Below are positions 50,053 to 59,459 of a stretch of 64,000 bases of DNA, one piece after another. Source of the stretch: UBA6080 sp964607515. Its GTDB lineage: Bacteria > Fermentibacterota > Fermentibacteria > Fermentibacterales > JCC-6. The DNA is taken from the NCBI GenBank assembly GCA_964607515.1, contig CAZSKU010000007.1, forward strand, positions 1 through 64,000, read 5' to 3'. Each line of letters starts with the position of its first letter. Position 1 is the first letter of the stretch. The notes beneath the pieces were generated by a model. It was given only the letters and a program-made list of their open reading frames with translations. It did not search any database and was not told the DNA's origin. Made by a program: the position numbers and the translations under genes.

Positions 50053-50313
50053 ATGGCACACAAGAAAAGCAGTTCCAGCTCCAGGAACGGCAGGGACAGC
50101 GCCGGAAGGCGCCTCGGGGTGAAGGCCCCGGCGGGCGCCCTGGTGAGCGCGGGAACCATCATCATCCGGCAGAGGGGCTCCAGAATCCACCCGGGAGTGA
50201 ACGTCGGCAAGGGGCATGACGACACTCTCTTCGCCAAGATCGAGGGAAGGGTAAAGTTCCACATGATGGGGGCCCGCAGGGTGGCCTCCGTGGTTCCAGA
50301 CACCCAGCAGTAG
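50053..50313 (+). CDS. rpmA: 50S ribosomal protein L27
   Basis: An 86-residue protein matching L27: MAHKKSSSSSRNGRDSAGRRLGVKAPAG, IIRQRGSRIHPG and DDTLFAKIEGRVKF. The GG typical after AHKKA is replaced by serines. The usual partner rplU (L21) is not adjacent. Its stop is overlapped by the GTG of hutI. Binds near the peptidyl-transferase centre of the 50S subunit. Confidence 0.97.
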   Translation: MAHKKSSSSSRNGRDSAGRRLGVKAPAGALVSAGTIIIRQRGSRIHPGVNVGKGHDDTLFAKIEGRVKFHMMGARRVASVVPDTQQ

Positions 50314-51581
50314 TGGAACTCAGGGCCGGTTTCCTGGCACGGGGAATTGGGCAGCTTCTCACCATGGACGGGCCCCGGGGGCCCAGGAGAGGCGCCGCCG
50401 CCCGGGAAATCGGCCTGATCGAGAAGGCGGCTCTGGCCGCTTCCCGCGGCAAGGTCCTCTGGAGCGGCCCTGAAAAGGAGCTGCCTTCCGGTTTGTTCCG
50501 GGACCTGCGGGAGGTTGACCTTCAGGGCCGGGTGGTGACCCCGGGCTTCGTTGACTCCCACACCCACCCGCTATTCGGGGCGACCCGGCAGGGGGAGTTC
50601 GCCATGCGGGCCGCCGGCGCGGACTATGAACAGATAGCCGCCGCCGGGGGCGGCATCCTGAACAGCGTGCGGGCAACCCGGGCGGCGGACGACGGGACCA
50701 TCGAGAGAAACCTGCGCCGCGCCCTTTCCAACATGCTTTCCATGGGGACCACAACGCTCGAAGCAAAGAGCGGTTACGGCCTCGACGGCGAGACGGAGAT
50801 CCGGTGCCTTCGAATCCTGGCGCGGGTAGCGTCCACCGTTCCCCAGACCATCCTCCGGACCTTCCTGGGGGCCCACGCCCTTCCCGACGAGTACGCCGGC
50901 GATCCTTCGGGCTACCTTGCCTACCTGGGCCGCGAGGTGCTTCCCGAGGTGGCGAGGGAAGGTCTGGCGGACTTCGTGGACGTGTTCTGCGAGAAGGGGG
51001 TGTTCACCCCGGAGGAGAGCCGCAGGCACCTGCGGGACGCCCTGGACCTGGGCTTCCGGGTGAGGATTCACGCCGACGAGTTCCACGACACCGGGGGAGC
51101 CGGGCTGGCGGTGGAGCTGGGGGCCATGAGCGCCGACCACCTGCTGTCGGTCTCCCCGGAGAACGTGGCCCGGATGGCGTCGTCCGATACGGTGGCCACC
51201 CTTCTTCCGGGAACCGCGCTGTTCCTGAACAAACCCTTTCCCCCGGGCAGGGCTCTGCTGGACGCCGGAGCGGCGGTGGCACTGGCCTCGGACTACAACC
51301 CGGGGAGCTGTTTCTGCGAATCCATGCCATTCATGTTGAGCCTGGCGGTGTGCGCCTGCGGATTCACAGTGGAGGAGGCCCTGGTGTCCGCCACGGCCAA
51401 CGGCGCTGCGGCCCTTGGTCTTTCGGAAACCAAGGGCGCCCTGATTCCCGGTATGGACGCGGATTTTATCGCTTGGAATCTTGACGACTACAGGTGCATC
51501 CCCTACCATATGGCCGTGCCCGACATAGGCGCGGTCTTCTGCGGAGATGCAACCCACCACCCGGGGGAGAGAATCTTTTGA
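50313..51581 (+). CDS. hutI: Imidazolonepropionase
   Basis: A 422-residue amidohydrolase. VDSHTHPLFGATRQGEFAMRAAGADYEQIAAAGGGILNSV, KSGYGLDGETE, RIHADEFHDTGG, ADHLLSVSPEN and ASDYNPGSCFCESM are the family hallmarks with metal-binding His and Asp. Catalyses hydrolysis of imidazolone-5-propionate to formiminoglutamate in histidine degradation. GTG 50313 overlaps the rpmA stop. No hutH, hutU or hutG is visible in the window. Confidence 0.97.
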   Translation: MELRAGFLARGIGQLLTMDGPRGPRRGAAAREIGLIEKAALAASRGKVLWSGPEKELPSGLFRDLREVDLQGRVVTPGFVDSHTHPLFGATRQGEFAMRAAGADYEQIAAAGGGILNSVRATRAADDGTIERNLRRALSNMLSMGTTTLEAKSGYGLDGETEIRCLRILARVASTVPQTILRTFLGAHALPDEYAGDPSGYLAYLGREVLPEVAREGLADFVDVFCEKGVFTPEESRRHLRDALDLGFRVRIHADEFHDTGGAGLAVELGAMSADHLLSVSPENVARMASSDTVATLLPGTALFLNKPFPPGRALLDAGAAVALASDYNPGSCFCESMPFMLSLAVCACGFTVEEALVSATANGAAALGLSETKGALIPGMDADFIAWNLDDYRCIPYHMAVPDIGAVFCGDATHHPGERIF

Positions 51582-53668
51582 ACGAGTCCGTGGAGGTTCT
51601 GAAGAAAAAGGCGCACGACCTGGTCCAGAAGGGCAAGCTGGACAGCGCCCTGAGGGCTTTCACGCTGATCCTGGAATCTGACCCCCGGGACGCCAGCGTC
51701 CACAACAAGGTGGGCGACATCCTTCTGAAAACCCACAGCGAGGCAGCCGCCCTGGAGCACTTCCTGAAGAGCGCCGAGCTCTATTACGAAGAGGGGCTCC
51801 ACATGGTTGCCCTGTCGGTTTGCAGGAAGATACTGCGGGCCTCCGAGACCATTCCCAGGGTCTATTACCTGATGGGCAAGTGTCTGCAGGCCCAGGACAA
51901 GGGCGACCAGGCGAAGAGGGAATACGTCCGGTACCTCTCCACCGAGGCTGACGGAAACGACGACAGCAAGGCGGAGGTGCTCCGGGCGCTGACCATCCTC
52001 GACCCCGCCGAGGACAAGTGGGTGCTCCTGCTGGCCAAGGTATGCTACAGAAGGAAGAACGAGGCCTTCCTGGACTACGCCGTGGGGCTTGCCCTGGAGA
52101 GGGACCTGCCCCAGCACGAGAAGATGCACCAGATGCTCACCGCCCTGCGGAAGAGCCAGATCAAGAGCAGCCTCGAGTTGGTGGTCACCTCCAGAACCGG
52201 AAAGGTGTCCGCCCAGGGCCCGGCACCCTCCAGGGAGGCCGCGGAAAAGCCGGCGGCGAGGCGCATAGGGCCCGTTGAAAAGCCCCGGGCAGTCCCCGCG
52301 ACGATTCAGGAACCGGAAGCTGAAGAGCTCTCCGAGGCTGAGATTCGGAAGAAGCTGGAGGGCGCATCCGTCCGCCGGGAAACCGCCTCTCCCGGGAAGT
52401 CCGAAGGAAAGCCTTCGCGCCCTCCGGCGAAGAAGCCGGAACCTGAGCCGGAGTCGGAAGAGAGCCTTCTTGAGTCCCTGGACTTCAGCGAGGCCGACCT
52501 GGGCTCCAGGGAGCAGCTGGAGCAGGAGATGAAGGCGGTGGACGAGATCATCGGGGTGAACCCCGATTCCGACCGGGAGACCCCCTTCGAGAAGACCATC
52601 ATAGAGGGACCCAGGAGGATAGGCGAGTACTTCGTGGCCAGCGGGCTTCTCAAGGCCGGGGACGTGCTCCGGGCCCTGGAGAAGCAGAGCGCCGAGATGA
52701 AGGAGTCCCGGCTGGGAGACGTGCTGGTGTCCATGGGGCTGGTGTCGGCCCACCAGGTGAGGGAGGCCCTCTCACGGCAGGTGGCGGACATCCGCGCAAG
52801 CCTGGCCAGGAACCCCCAGGACGCCCTGGGACACGTGGAGATGGCCAACCTTCTGCTGGACGTGGGGGACTTCTACGGCGCCGTGAGCGCCTACCTGCAG
52901 GCCGCCGAGATCTATCGCAGCGAAGACCGCGATTACATGGTGTTCGAGCTGCTGGAAGGAGTGCTGGACATCTGTCCCGAATCCCTGTCCGCAGCCAAGG
53001 AACTCATAAGGATAAGGCACACCATCGGCAGCAGCGGGCAGGCCAGGGCCTTCTACCGGCTTGCGGTGGCGTACCTTCTCAACGGAAGCAACTACGAGGC
53101 CATGGCGGCCCTTCAGACGGCCCTGGAGGTGGACCCCGGCTTCCATGACGCCAGGAACCTGATGACCGGCATCTGCCCGGACTACAAGGACCACAAAAAC
53201 CTGGCGGACATGGCGGAGATTCTGGACGACATCGAGCGGGTGAAGACAGACTCCTCCAAGGGCTTCCTGGCGGGGATGATCCGGGAGTTCCAGGAGGGAG
53301 TGAACGCCTACATTCCCGCCGAGGACCACAAGACCCATTTCGACCTGGGCATCGCCTACATGGAGATGGGGCTGTTCCGGGAGGCGGTGTCCGAATTCGA
53401 GAAGGTGCTCGCCAGCCCCGATTACAGGCTCCGGGCCCGGGAGATGCTGGGAAGGTGCGCCTTCAGCATGCAGCGCTACGACGAGGCGGAGGACCACTTC
53501 CGCAAGGGGATGGCCCTGGCCGGTGGAGACTCCAGGTCCATGGTGGGGTTCCACGTGAACCTGGCCAAGGTCTACGCCTACACCGGAAGGGACAGCCACG
53601 CCACGGCGGAGATGGAAGCCGCCGCGGCCCTGGACCCGGTGCTCTCCAAGGCCCTTTCCCTGGAGTGA
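51578..53668 (+). CDS. TPR protein with central MshEN/GspE-N-like domain
   Basis: A 696-residue cytoplasmic protein. The N-terminal ~190 residues have TPR repeats (LVQKGKLDSALRAFTLILESDPRDASVHNKVGDILL). An acidic, proline-rich linker runs ~210-345. Residues ~365-435 match the MshEN/GspE N-terminal domain (RIGEYFVASGLLKAGDVLRALEKQSAEMKESRLGDVLVSMGLVSAHQVREALSRQV), found in type II secretion and c-di-GMP-binding proteins. More TPRs fill the rest to ~690. TTG 51578 overlaps the hutI stop by 4 bases with GGGGGAGAG upstream. A scaffold role in envelope or signalling is possible; the PAS-GGDEF enzyme at 31797 could supply c-di-GMP (inference). Confidence 0.85.
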   Translation: MNESVEVLKKKAHDLVQKGKLDSALRAFTLILESDPRDASVHNKVGDILLKTHSEAAALEHFLKSAELYYEEGLHMVALSVCRKILRASETIPRVYYLMGKCLQAQDKGDQAKREYVRYLSTEADGNDDSKAEVLRALTILDPAEDKWVLLLAKVCYRRKNEAFLDYAVGLALERDLPQHEKMHQMLTALRKSQIKSSLELVVTSRTGKVSAQGPAPSREAAEKPAARRIGPVEKPRAVPATIQEPEAEELSEAEIRKKLEGASVRRETASPGKSEGKPSRPPAKKPEPEPESEESLLESLDFSEADLGSREQLEQEMKAVDEIIGVNPDSDRETPFEKTIIEGPRRIGEYFVASGLLKAGDVLRALEKQSAEMKESRLGDVLVSMGLVSAHQVREALSRQVADIRASLARNPQDALGHVEMANLLLDVGDFYGAVSAYLQAAEIYRSEDRDYMVFELLEGVLDICPESLSAAKELIRIRHTIGSSGQARAFYRLAVAYLLNGSNYEAMAALQTALEVDPGFHDARNLMTGICPDYKDHKNLADMAEILDDIERVKTDSSKGFLAGMIREFQEGVNAYIPAEDHKTHFDLGIAYMEMGLFREAVSEFEKVLASPDYRLRAREMLGRCAFSMQRYDEAEDHFRKGMALAGGDSRSMVGFHVNLAKVYAYTGRDSHATAEMEAAAALDPVLSKALSLE

Positions 53669-53707
53669 TCGCGCCGGCCCCCGCTAGATAAGGATCGAAC
53701 CGCTTCC

Positions 53708-54481
53708 ATGAACGGAATTTCAATCCCCTTCACTGCCCTGATACTGGCGGCGTTCCTGTTCGTCCTGGGAGTGCTGCACCGCCGGGACGACTCCGCCCGG
53801 AAGAAGATCACCAGGCTAAACCGGATGAACGAGGAACTGGCCCGGGAGCTGGCTTCCATGGAACTTCTGAAGTCCCGGCTTCTCAGCCGGGTGGGGGAAG
53901 CCCTTTCCATGCCTTTGCACAGGGCTTCGGAAGCCGCGGACCAACTCCGGGCCCAGGGCGTGGGTCTTCCCGAAGAGATAAAGGCCAGCCTGGCGGACCT
54001 GTCCGGGGAGGTGGCCTCCATTCTGAGAATCCTCGGGGTGTTCGAGGAGATGGCCTCCCGGGGGGAGGAGAACCGGGACTCGGGGGAGACGAACCGGGCG
54101 GACCTTGACTCCATCACCACCGACGCCGTCCAGAACGCCGCCGATTCGGCCTCGGAGAACGGGGTATCCCTGGCGGTTAGCCTGGATTCGGGGGTGCGGG
54201 TCAAGGGTTCAGGAGAGCATCTCGCCGAGGCGGTGGACAGCCTGTTCACGGAAGCCCTTCGCAGGGCGGCGCAGGGGTCCCTGATAACGGTGACCCTAAC
54301 CTCCGAGGACAGCACGGCCAGGCTGGCGATCTCCTACGAGAGCCGGGCAGAGGGCGCCGCGGAATCAATCCTCGGAACCGGCATGGCAAGACTCATCGCC
54401 ACCTCCTTCGGGGGCTGGCTCAACGAGGACCCGGAGAAGGGGGTGCTCTCCATGAGCCTGCCCCTGGCGGAGGACAGATGA
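53708..54481 (+). CDS. Membrane-anchored histidine-kinase-like protein without phospho-acceptor His
   Basis: A 257-residue protein: one membrane span (~7-25), then a coiled-coil helix (~30-60), and a HisKA-like segment SRLLSRVGEALSMPLHRASEAADQL, where the acceptor His-Glu is replaced by Glu-Ala, and then a degraded HATPase-like region (EHLAEAVDSLFTEALRRAAQGSLITVTL...GTGMARLIATSFGGWL). ATP-binding glycine boxes are weak or absent. It is translated just before the phosphomannomutase (ATGA overlap at 54478-54481). A pseudokinase or adaptor is likely. Confidence 0.75.
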   Translation: MNGISIPFTALILAAFLFVLGVLHRRDDSARKKITRLNRMNEELARELASMELLKSRLLSRVGEALSMPLHRASEAADQLRAQGVGLPEEIKASLADLSGEVASILRILGVFEEMASRGEENRDSGETNRADLDSITTDAVQNAADSASENGVSLAVSLDSGVRVKGSGEHLAEAVDSLFTEALRRAAQGSLITVTLTSEDSTARLAISYESRAEGAAESILGTGMARLIATSFGGWLNEDPEKGVLSMSLPLAEDR

Positions 54482-55845
54482 AGTTCAACAGGGAGATCAT
54501 CCGGAAGTACGACATACGGGGGCGGGTGGAGGAAGACCTCACCCCGGACGCGGTGCGCCGGCTGGGCTGGGCCCTGGGGGGGCTTGCGGAGGGGGGCGTC
54601 CTGGCCGTCGGCCGGGACTGCAGGCCATCGGGAGAGAGGCTCTTCTCGGACCTGGCCGCAGGCGCCTCCCCCCGGGGCTGCCGTATCATGGACCTGGGGA
54701 TGCAGACAACCCCGATGACCTACTTCGCCGCCCACAGGCTCGAGCCTGATGTGACGGTGATGATCACCGGAAGCCACAATCCGCCGGAGTACAACGGTTT
54801 CAAGATCATGAAGGGCAGAAGGGGGCTGTGGGGTCCGGGGCTGGAAACCCTGGGCGACGAAATGGAATGGGCCTTATTCACTCCCGGCGTACCGGACATC
54901 CAACGGGTCTCGGTCCGGGAGGACTATCTGGACAGGCTCAGGGCCGAGTTCACCGCCCCGAGGTCCCTGAAGGTGGTGGTGGACCCTGGCAACGGCACCG
55001 GGGGCGACTGCGCGGTGGCCATCCTGGAGGAGCTGGGGCACCGGGTGGTGCCGCTTTTCTGCGAACCCGACGGAACCTTTCCAAACCACCACCCCGACCC
55101 GACCGTGCTGGAGAATCTTGAACAGCTCCGGGAGACGGTTCTCAGGGAGAAGGCCGACCTGGGCATCGCCTTCGACGGCGACGCCGACAGACTGGGGCTG
55201 GTGGACGAGCAAGGCGGAGTCGTCTTCGGGGACAGGATCCTGTGCGTGCTGGCCGGGGGGGTTCTGAAGGCCAACCCCGGGGCGGTGGTCATCAGCGAGG
55301 TGAAGGCCTCCCGGGTGTTCTTCCAGGAAGTTTCCCGGCTGGGGGGACGGGCCCTGATGGTCCCCACGGGCCACACCGTGATAAAGGAAGCCATGGCGCG
55401 GGAGAACGCCCTGCTCGCCGGGGAGATGAGCGGACACATATTCTTCCGCGACAGGTACTTCGGTTACGACGACGCCCTGTACGCCGCCCTGCGTTTTCTG
55501 GAGACCGCCTGCGATGCTTCCGGTCCGGTGTCCTCGCTGACGGCCCACCTTCCCCGGACCTTTACCACCCCGGAGATCCGGGAGGACTGCCCCGACGGGG
55601 TGAAGTTCAGGCTGATAGAGGCCGTCGGCGAGATCCTAAGGTCCAGGGGGATCGAGTTTTCCGACATTGACGGGGTCCGGGCATCCTTCCCGGAAGGGTG
55701 GGGGCTGGTGCGGGCTTCCAACACCCAGCCGGTTCTGGTGATGAGGTTCGAGGCGGAAACCCCGGAGAAGCTGGCGGAGTATGAGAGCTACATGAGGGAA
55801 GTTCTACGGGAAGCCTGGAGGGTCTGCGATGAAACCCATAGCTGA
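54478..55845 (+). CDS. Phosphomannomutase/phosphoglucomutase
   Basis: A 455-residue alpha-D-phosphohexomutase: catalytic Ser in TGSHNPPEYNGFK, Mg-binding FDGDADRLGLVDEQG, sugar-binding GEMSGHIFFRDRYFGYDDALY and phosphate-binding RASNTQPVLVMRFE. Interconverts 1- and 6-phosphates of mannose or glucose, feeding GDP-mannose or UDP-glucose for glycans. ATG 54478 overlaps the pseudokinase stop. It overlaps the MoxR gene by 17 bases. Confidence 0.96.
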   Translation: MKFNREIIRKYDIRGRVEEDLTPDAVRRLGWALGGLAEGGVLAVGRDCRPSGERLFSDLAAGASPRGCRIMDLGMQTTPMTYFAAHRLEPDVTVMITGSHNPPEYNGFKIMKGRRGLWGPGLETLGDEMEWALFTPGVPDIQRVSVREDYLDRLRAEFTAPRSLKVVVDPGNGTGGDCAVAILEELGHRVVPLFCEPDGTFPNHHPDPTVLENLEQLRETVLREKADLGIAFDGDADRLGLVDEQGGVVFGDRILCVLAGGVLKANPGAVVISEVKASRVFFQEVSRLGGRALMVPTGHTVIKEAMARENALLAGEMSGHIFFRDRYFGYDDALYAALRFLETACDASGPVSSLTAHLPRTFTTPEIREDCPDGVKFRLIEAVGEILRSRGIEFSDIDGVRASFPEGWGLVRASNTQPVLVMRFEAETPEKLAEYESYMREVLREAWRVCDETHS

Positions 55846-56821
55846 GATAGAAAACGAAGTCGCCCGGGCGGGGGAGACCCTGCAGAGGGTCGAAGAGGAG
55901 TTTTCCCGGGTGGTGGTGGGCCAGGAGGAGCTGAGAACCGGGCTTCTGGCGGCCCTGCTGTGCGACGGCCACGTGCTGGTGGAGGGGGTGCCGGGGCTGG
56001 CCAAGACCCTGGCGGCCTTCACCCTGTCCCGGTGCATCAGCGGCTCCTTCAGCAGGATCCAGTTCACCCCGGACCTGATGCCCGCCGACATCACCGGCAC
56101 CCTGGTCTACCAGCAGAACACCGGGCAGTTCGTGGAGAGGAAGGGCCCAATCTTCGCCCAGCTGATTCTGGCCGACGAGATCAACAGGGCTCCGGCCAAG
56201 GTTCAGAGCGCCCTGCTGGAGGCGATGCAGGAAAGACAGGTGACCTTCGGCGGCACCACCCATCCTCTTCCGAAACCCTTCTTCGTGATGGCCACCCAGA
56301 ACCCCATCGAGCAGGAGGGAACCTACCCCCTGCCGGAGGCCCAGGTGGACCGATTCCTGATGAAGCTCAGGGTGGACTACCCGACCCTGGAGGAGGAGAA
56401 GCTCATCCTTCAGAGGATGGGGGGATTCGGGGTTCCCCCGGCGTCGCCGGTGATCTCGCCGGAAGAGGTGGTGGACCTTCAGAGGGTGGTTAAGAGCATC
56501 ATAGTCGAGCCCGAAGCGATGGACTACGCGGTGAGGCTGGTTGACTCGACCCGCAACCCCAGGCAGGCCAGACTCAAGGACATCGAGAACCTTATCACCG
56601 TGGGAGCCAGCCCCCGGGGAAGCCTGGCCCTGGTGGCCGGCGCCAGGGCCATGGCTCTGCTCGGGGGGATGGCCTTCGTAACCCCCGACCTGATCAAGGA
56701 AGTCGCCCCGGCGGTGCTCAGGCACAGGATAATCCGCTCCTTCGAAGCCGAAGCCGAGCAGGTGGGGGTCGAGCAGATCATTCGAACCATCCTGGACAAG
56801 GTGCCGGTGGGCGTCAGGTAA
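55829..56821 (+). CDS. MoxR-family AAA+ ATPase
   Basis: A 330-residue AAA+ ATPase: Walker A VEGVPGLAKT, Walker B LILADEINRAPAKVQSALLEAMQERQVT, sensor 1 and the arginine-finger region, and the lid domain RGSLALVAGARAMALL. MoxR ATPases act as chaperones beside VWA proteins. Starts in the tail of the phosphomannomutase gene (ATG 55829, GGAGGGTCTGCG upstream). First of the Bat-type set. Confidence 0.95.
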   Translation: MKPIAEIENEVARAGETLQRVEEEFSRVVVGQEELRTGLLAALLCDGHVLVEGVPGLAKTLAAFTLSRCISGSFSRIQFTPDLMPADITGTLVYQQNTGQFVERKGPIFAQLILADEINRAPAKVQSALLEAMQERQVTFGGTTHPLPKPFFVMATQNPIEQEGTYPLPEAQVDRFLMKLRVDYPTLEEEKLILQRMGGFGVPPASPVISPEEVVDLQRVVKSIIVEPEAMDYAVRLVDSTRNPRQARLKDIENLITVGASPRGSLALVAGARAMALLGGMAFVTPDLIKEVAPAVLRHRIIRSFEAEAEQVGVEQIIRTILDKVPVGVR

Positions 56822-57709
56822 ATGGAAGCCACCCACAGCCTTTTCCGCCGGGTGAGGCGCCTGGAGATCCACACCCGCAAGCTCGTGGAACAGCTCATCG
56901 GCGGGGAGTACCGCTCCATCTTCCGGGGCCAGGGCATGGAGTTCTGCGAGTTCCGGCGGTACACCGAGGGGGACGACCCCAGGCTCATAGACTGGAACGT
57001 CACCGCCAGGAGCTCCTTCCCCCACGTTCGAATCCTGACCGAGGAGAGGGAACTGCTGATGGTTCTCATGGTGGATGTTTCGGGAAGCCTCAACTTCGGC
57101 TCGGTGAGTCTGACCAAGGCCGACCGGGTGGCCGAGACCGCCGCGGTGCTGGCCCTGTCGGCGGTGAGGAGCAACGACCGGGTGGGCCTGCTTACCTTCA
57201 GCAACCGCGTGCACGACTACGTTCCGCCGGACAAGGGCAGGTCCCACGCCCTTGGGATAATCAAGAAGGTCCTGGAGGCTTCGGAACACCGGGAGAGCGC
57301 CGATGTTAACCAGGCCCTGGCGTTCCTGGGCCGGGTTCTCAAGCGCAGGGCTCTGGTATTCCTCATCAGCGACTTCCGGTACGAACAGGAGACCGGAAGG
57401 CTCATGGGGTCATTCTCGGAGCGACACGATCTGGTGGGGATACACGTGTTCGATCCCCGGGAGACCCGGGTGCCGCCGGTGGGACGGATCCGTTTCCGGG
57501 ACCCCGAGACCGGGGTGGAACGGCTGGCGGACACCGGCTCCCGGCGGTGGCAGGACGAGTTCAACAGGGCGGTGCAGACCCGGGCGGCTGCCCGGGAGGC
57601 CCTCTGCCGCAGGGCCAGGATGGACCTGGTGAGCATCTCCACAGCGGACGACCTGGTGCTTCCCCTGAGGAGGTTCTTCGAACTCCGCAAACGGAGGAGA
57701 AGGCACTGA
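56822..57709 (+). CDS. DUF58 protein (Bat operon)
   Basis: A 295-residue DUF58 protein. Its hallmark is GQGMEFCEFRRYTEGDDPRLIDWNVTARSS, followed by a vWA-like domain with DVSGSLNFG, LVFLISDFRYEQETG. It starts directly after the MoxR stop (TAAATG). Acts with MoxR and BatA/B in envelope stress or aerotolerance; exact substrate unknown. Confidence 0.94.
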   Translation: MEATHSLFRRVRRLEIHTRKLVEQLIGGEYRSIFRGQGMEFCEFRRYTEGDDPRLIDWNVTARSSFPHVRILTEERELLMVLMVDVSGSLNFGSVSLTKADRVAETAAVLALSAVRSNDRVGLLTFSNRVHDYVPPDKGRSHALGIIKKVLEASEHRESADVNQALAFLGRVLKRRALVFLISDFRYEQETGRLMGSFSERHDLVGIHVFDPRETRVPPVGRIRFRDPETGVERLADTGSRRWQDEFNRAVQTRAAAREALCRRARMDLVSISTADDLVLPLRRFFELRKRRRRH

Positions 57710-58527
57710 TGCTCCTCCTGGCGGCGGTTCTCTCGGCCCTGGAAGCGCCCCTCGGGCTTCCGGTCCAGGTGGACTACCGGGTTCCGGAGGGGTACCGGCT
57801 GGAGGCCCTGCCTGAGGGGGAGGAATTCTCGATTCTCGGTGACTCCGCCGGGGTGGTGACCGTGGTGCCCCTTCTCCTGGACACCCTGGCGCTGCCCGAC
57901 CTCCGGGCGGTATCCCCCGAAGACACCGTTCTCCTGCCGGGACCCGTGCTGGCGGTGGTCCCCATGCTGCCCGACTCGGCCCTGACCCCGGCTGACCCTC
58001 CAGCCCCGGCCCCCATGAACATCCCTCCGGGTTTTCCCCGGGACTACCTTCAAAGGCTCGCCTTCTGGATACCCTGGGGGGGGCCTCCGGGGTTCCCCTG
58101 GCTTGTCGTGGCCGCGGGGGCGGTGGTCTCAGCGGGAGCCGCATGGTTCTTCATCTCCAGACGAAGGATAGCCGTCGCTTCTCCGGAATCCGGCATCGAG
58201 GATGCCGGATCGCCCGACAGCGCCGCCCTTTCCCTGCTGGAGAGCGACGCCTTCGTCCACGGTGACTGGAAGGCCCTCTACGCTCTGATAGACGCCCTTT
58301 TCCGGGCGCTGGCGGCTCGAAGGTTCGGCCTGGGGAACCCGGCCCTTACCCTCTACCAGATCGAGAGGGCCATCTCCCGGGAGAAGGAGGGGCGCGGCTT
58401 CCTGGAGAAGGCCTCGCCCCTGATGAGGGAGATCGTCCTGCAGATATACGCCGACCGGGGCAGCACCCGGGAACGGAGCCGGGGGTTCATCGAGACCCTG
58501 GCGGAGCTCTTCCGGGAGAAGAAATGA
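57709..58527 (+). CDS. Membrane-anchored protein of the Bat operon, unknown
   Basis: A 272-residue protein: cleavable or short N-terminal hydrophobic stretch, a beta-rich periplasmic segment (~20-130), a transmembrane span at ~127-147 (WLVVAAGAVVSAGAAWFFI) and a helical cytoplasmic domain (~160-270, LRLIDALFRALAARRFGL). The same position in Bacteroides-type operons is held by a poorly defined gene. ATG 57709 overlaps the DUF58 stop; GGAGGAG upstream. Its stop overlaps BatA by 4 bases. Confidence 0.8.
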   Translation: MLLLAAVLSALEAPLGLPVQVDYRVPEGYRLEALPEGEEFSILGDSAGVVTVVPLLLDTLALPDLRAVSPEDTVLLPGPVLAVVPMLPDSALTPADPPAPAPMNIPPGFPRDYLQRLAFWIPWGGPPGFPWLVVAAGAVVSAGAAWFFISRRRIAVASPESGIEDAGSPDSAALSLLESDAFVHGDWKALYALIDALFRALAARRFGLGNPALTLYQIERAISREKEGRGFLEKASPLMREIVLQIYADRGSTRERSRGFIETLAELFREKK

Positions 58528-59459
58528 CCGGGTTCCAGTTCTGGCCCGCGCTCCTGGGCTTTCCTCTTCTGCTTCTTATCCACGGGCTGGCCCGGCGGAA
58601 GCGGGGGAGGGGAGTGGTCTTCACCGGGCCCTTCACCGGGATGGACACCCCCGGGGCTTCGGCGGGGCTGGCCGGGGCGGTGCTGTGGGCCGGGGTGCTT
58701 TGCCTCTTCGTGGCCCTGGCCCGGCCCCAGTACGGCTACCAGCGGCTTCCCGACGCCACCGAGGGGCTGGATATCGTGATAACCCTGGACGTCTCCACCA
58801 GCATGCTGGCGGAGGACTTCTCGCCAAACCGCCTGGCGGCCGCCAAGCAGGCGGCCCTGCAGTTCATCCGGGGGCGCCCCAACGACAGGATAGGCCTCAC
58901 CATCTACGCCGCGGAACCCCTGATCCTCTGTCCGCCCACCTTCGACCATCTCACCCTGTCCAGGTTCGTTGACAGGGCATCCATCGGCAGCCTTCAGGAC
59001 GGAACCGCCATCGGGGCCGGGCTGGCGGCGGCGGCCCGGGGGCTCGGGGGCTCCGCCACCACCCGCCGGGTGATAGTGCTGCTGAGCGACGGCATGGAGA
59101 CCGCGGGGATCGTGGACCCGATAACCGTGGCCAACGCTGTGCACACCCTGCACGGAGACAGCATTGCGGTGTACACCGTAGCCATCGGCACCGAGAGCGA
59201 CCCCTACGGCGTAGACCGGGAGACCCTGGCCCGGATCGCCACGCTGAACAACGGGAGGCTGTTCGACGCCTATTCCGCCGACGATCTGGCGGACGTCTAC
59301 GGATCCATAGACTCCCTGGAAGCCTCCACCCTGCCTCCGGAAGGGCTCTTCATATACATCGACAGGTACCTGGGATGGCTCTGGGCCGGGCTGATACTGA
59401 TCCTGTTCGGCTCCTTCCTCCGCTGGAGGGTGCTGAAGACCATAGGAGGCGGCGAATGA
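58524..59459 (+). CDS. batA: BatA-type VWA-domain membrane protein
   Basis: A 311-residue protein. N-terminal hydrophobic segment(s), then a vWA domain with MIDAS Asp-Xaa-Ser-Xaa-Ser (DVSTSM), GRPNDRIGLTIYAAEPLILCPPT, LLSDGMETAG, and a C-terminal membrane span (LWAGLILILFGSF). This is the Bat1/BatA architecture. ATG 58524 lies on the 4-base overlap with the previous gene, and the next gene starts inside its stop. Confidence 0.9.
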   Translation: MTGFQFWPALLGFPLLLLIHGLARRKRGRGVVFTGPFTGMDTPGASAGLAGAVLWAGVLCLFVALARPQYGYQRLPDATEGLDIVITLDVSTSMLAEDFSPNRLAAAKQAALQFIRGRPNDRIGLTIYAAEPLILCPPTFDHLTLSRFVDRASIGSLQDGTAIGAGLAAAARGLGGSATTRRVIVLLSDGMETAGIVDPITVANAVHTLHGDSIAVYTVAIGTESDPYGVDRETLARIATLNNGRLFDAYSADDLADVYGSIDSLEASTLPPEGLFIYIDRYLGWLWAGLILILFGSFLRWRVLKTIGGGE

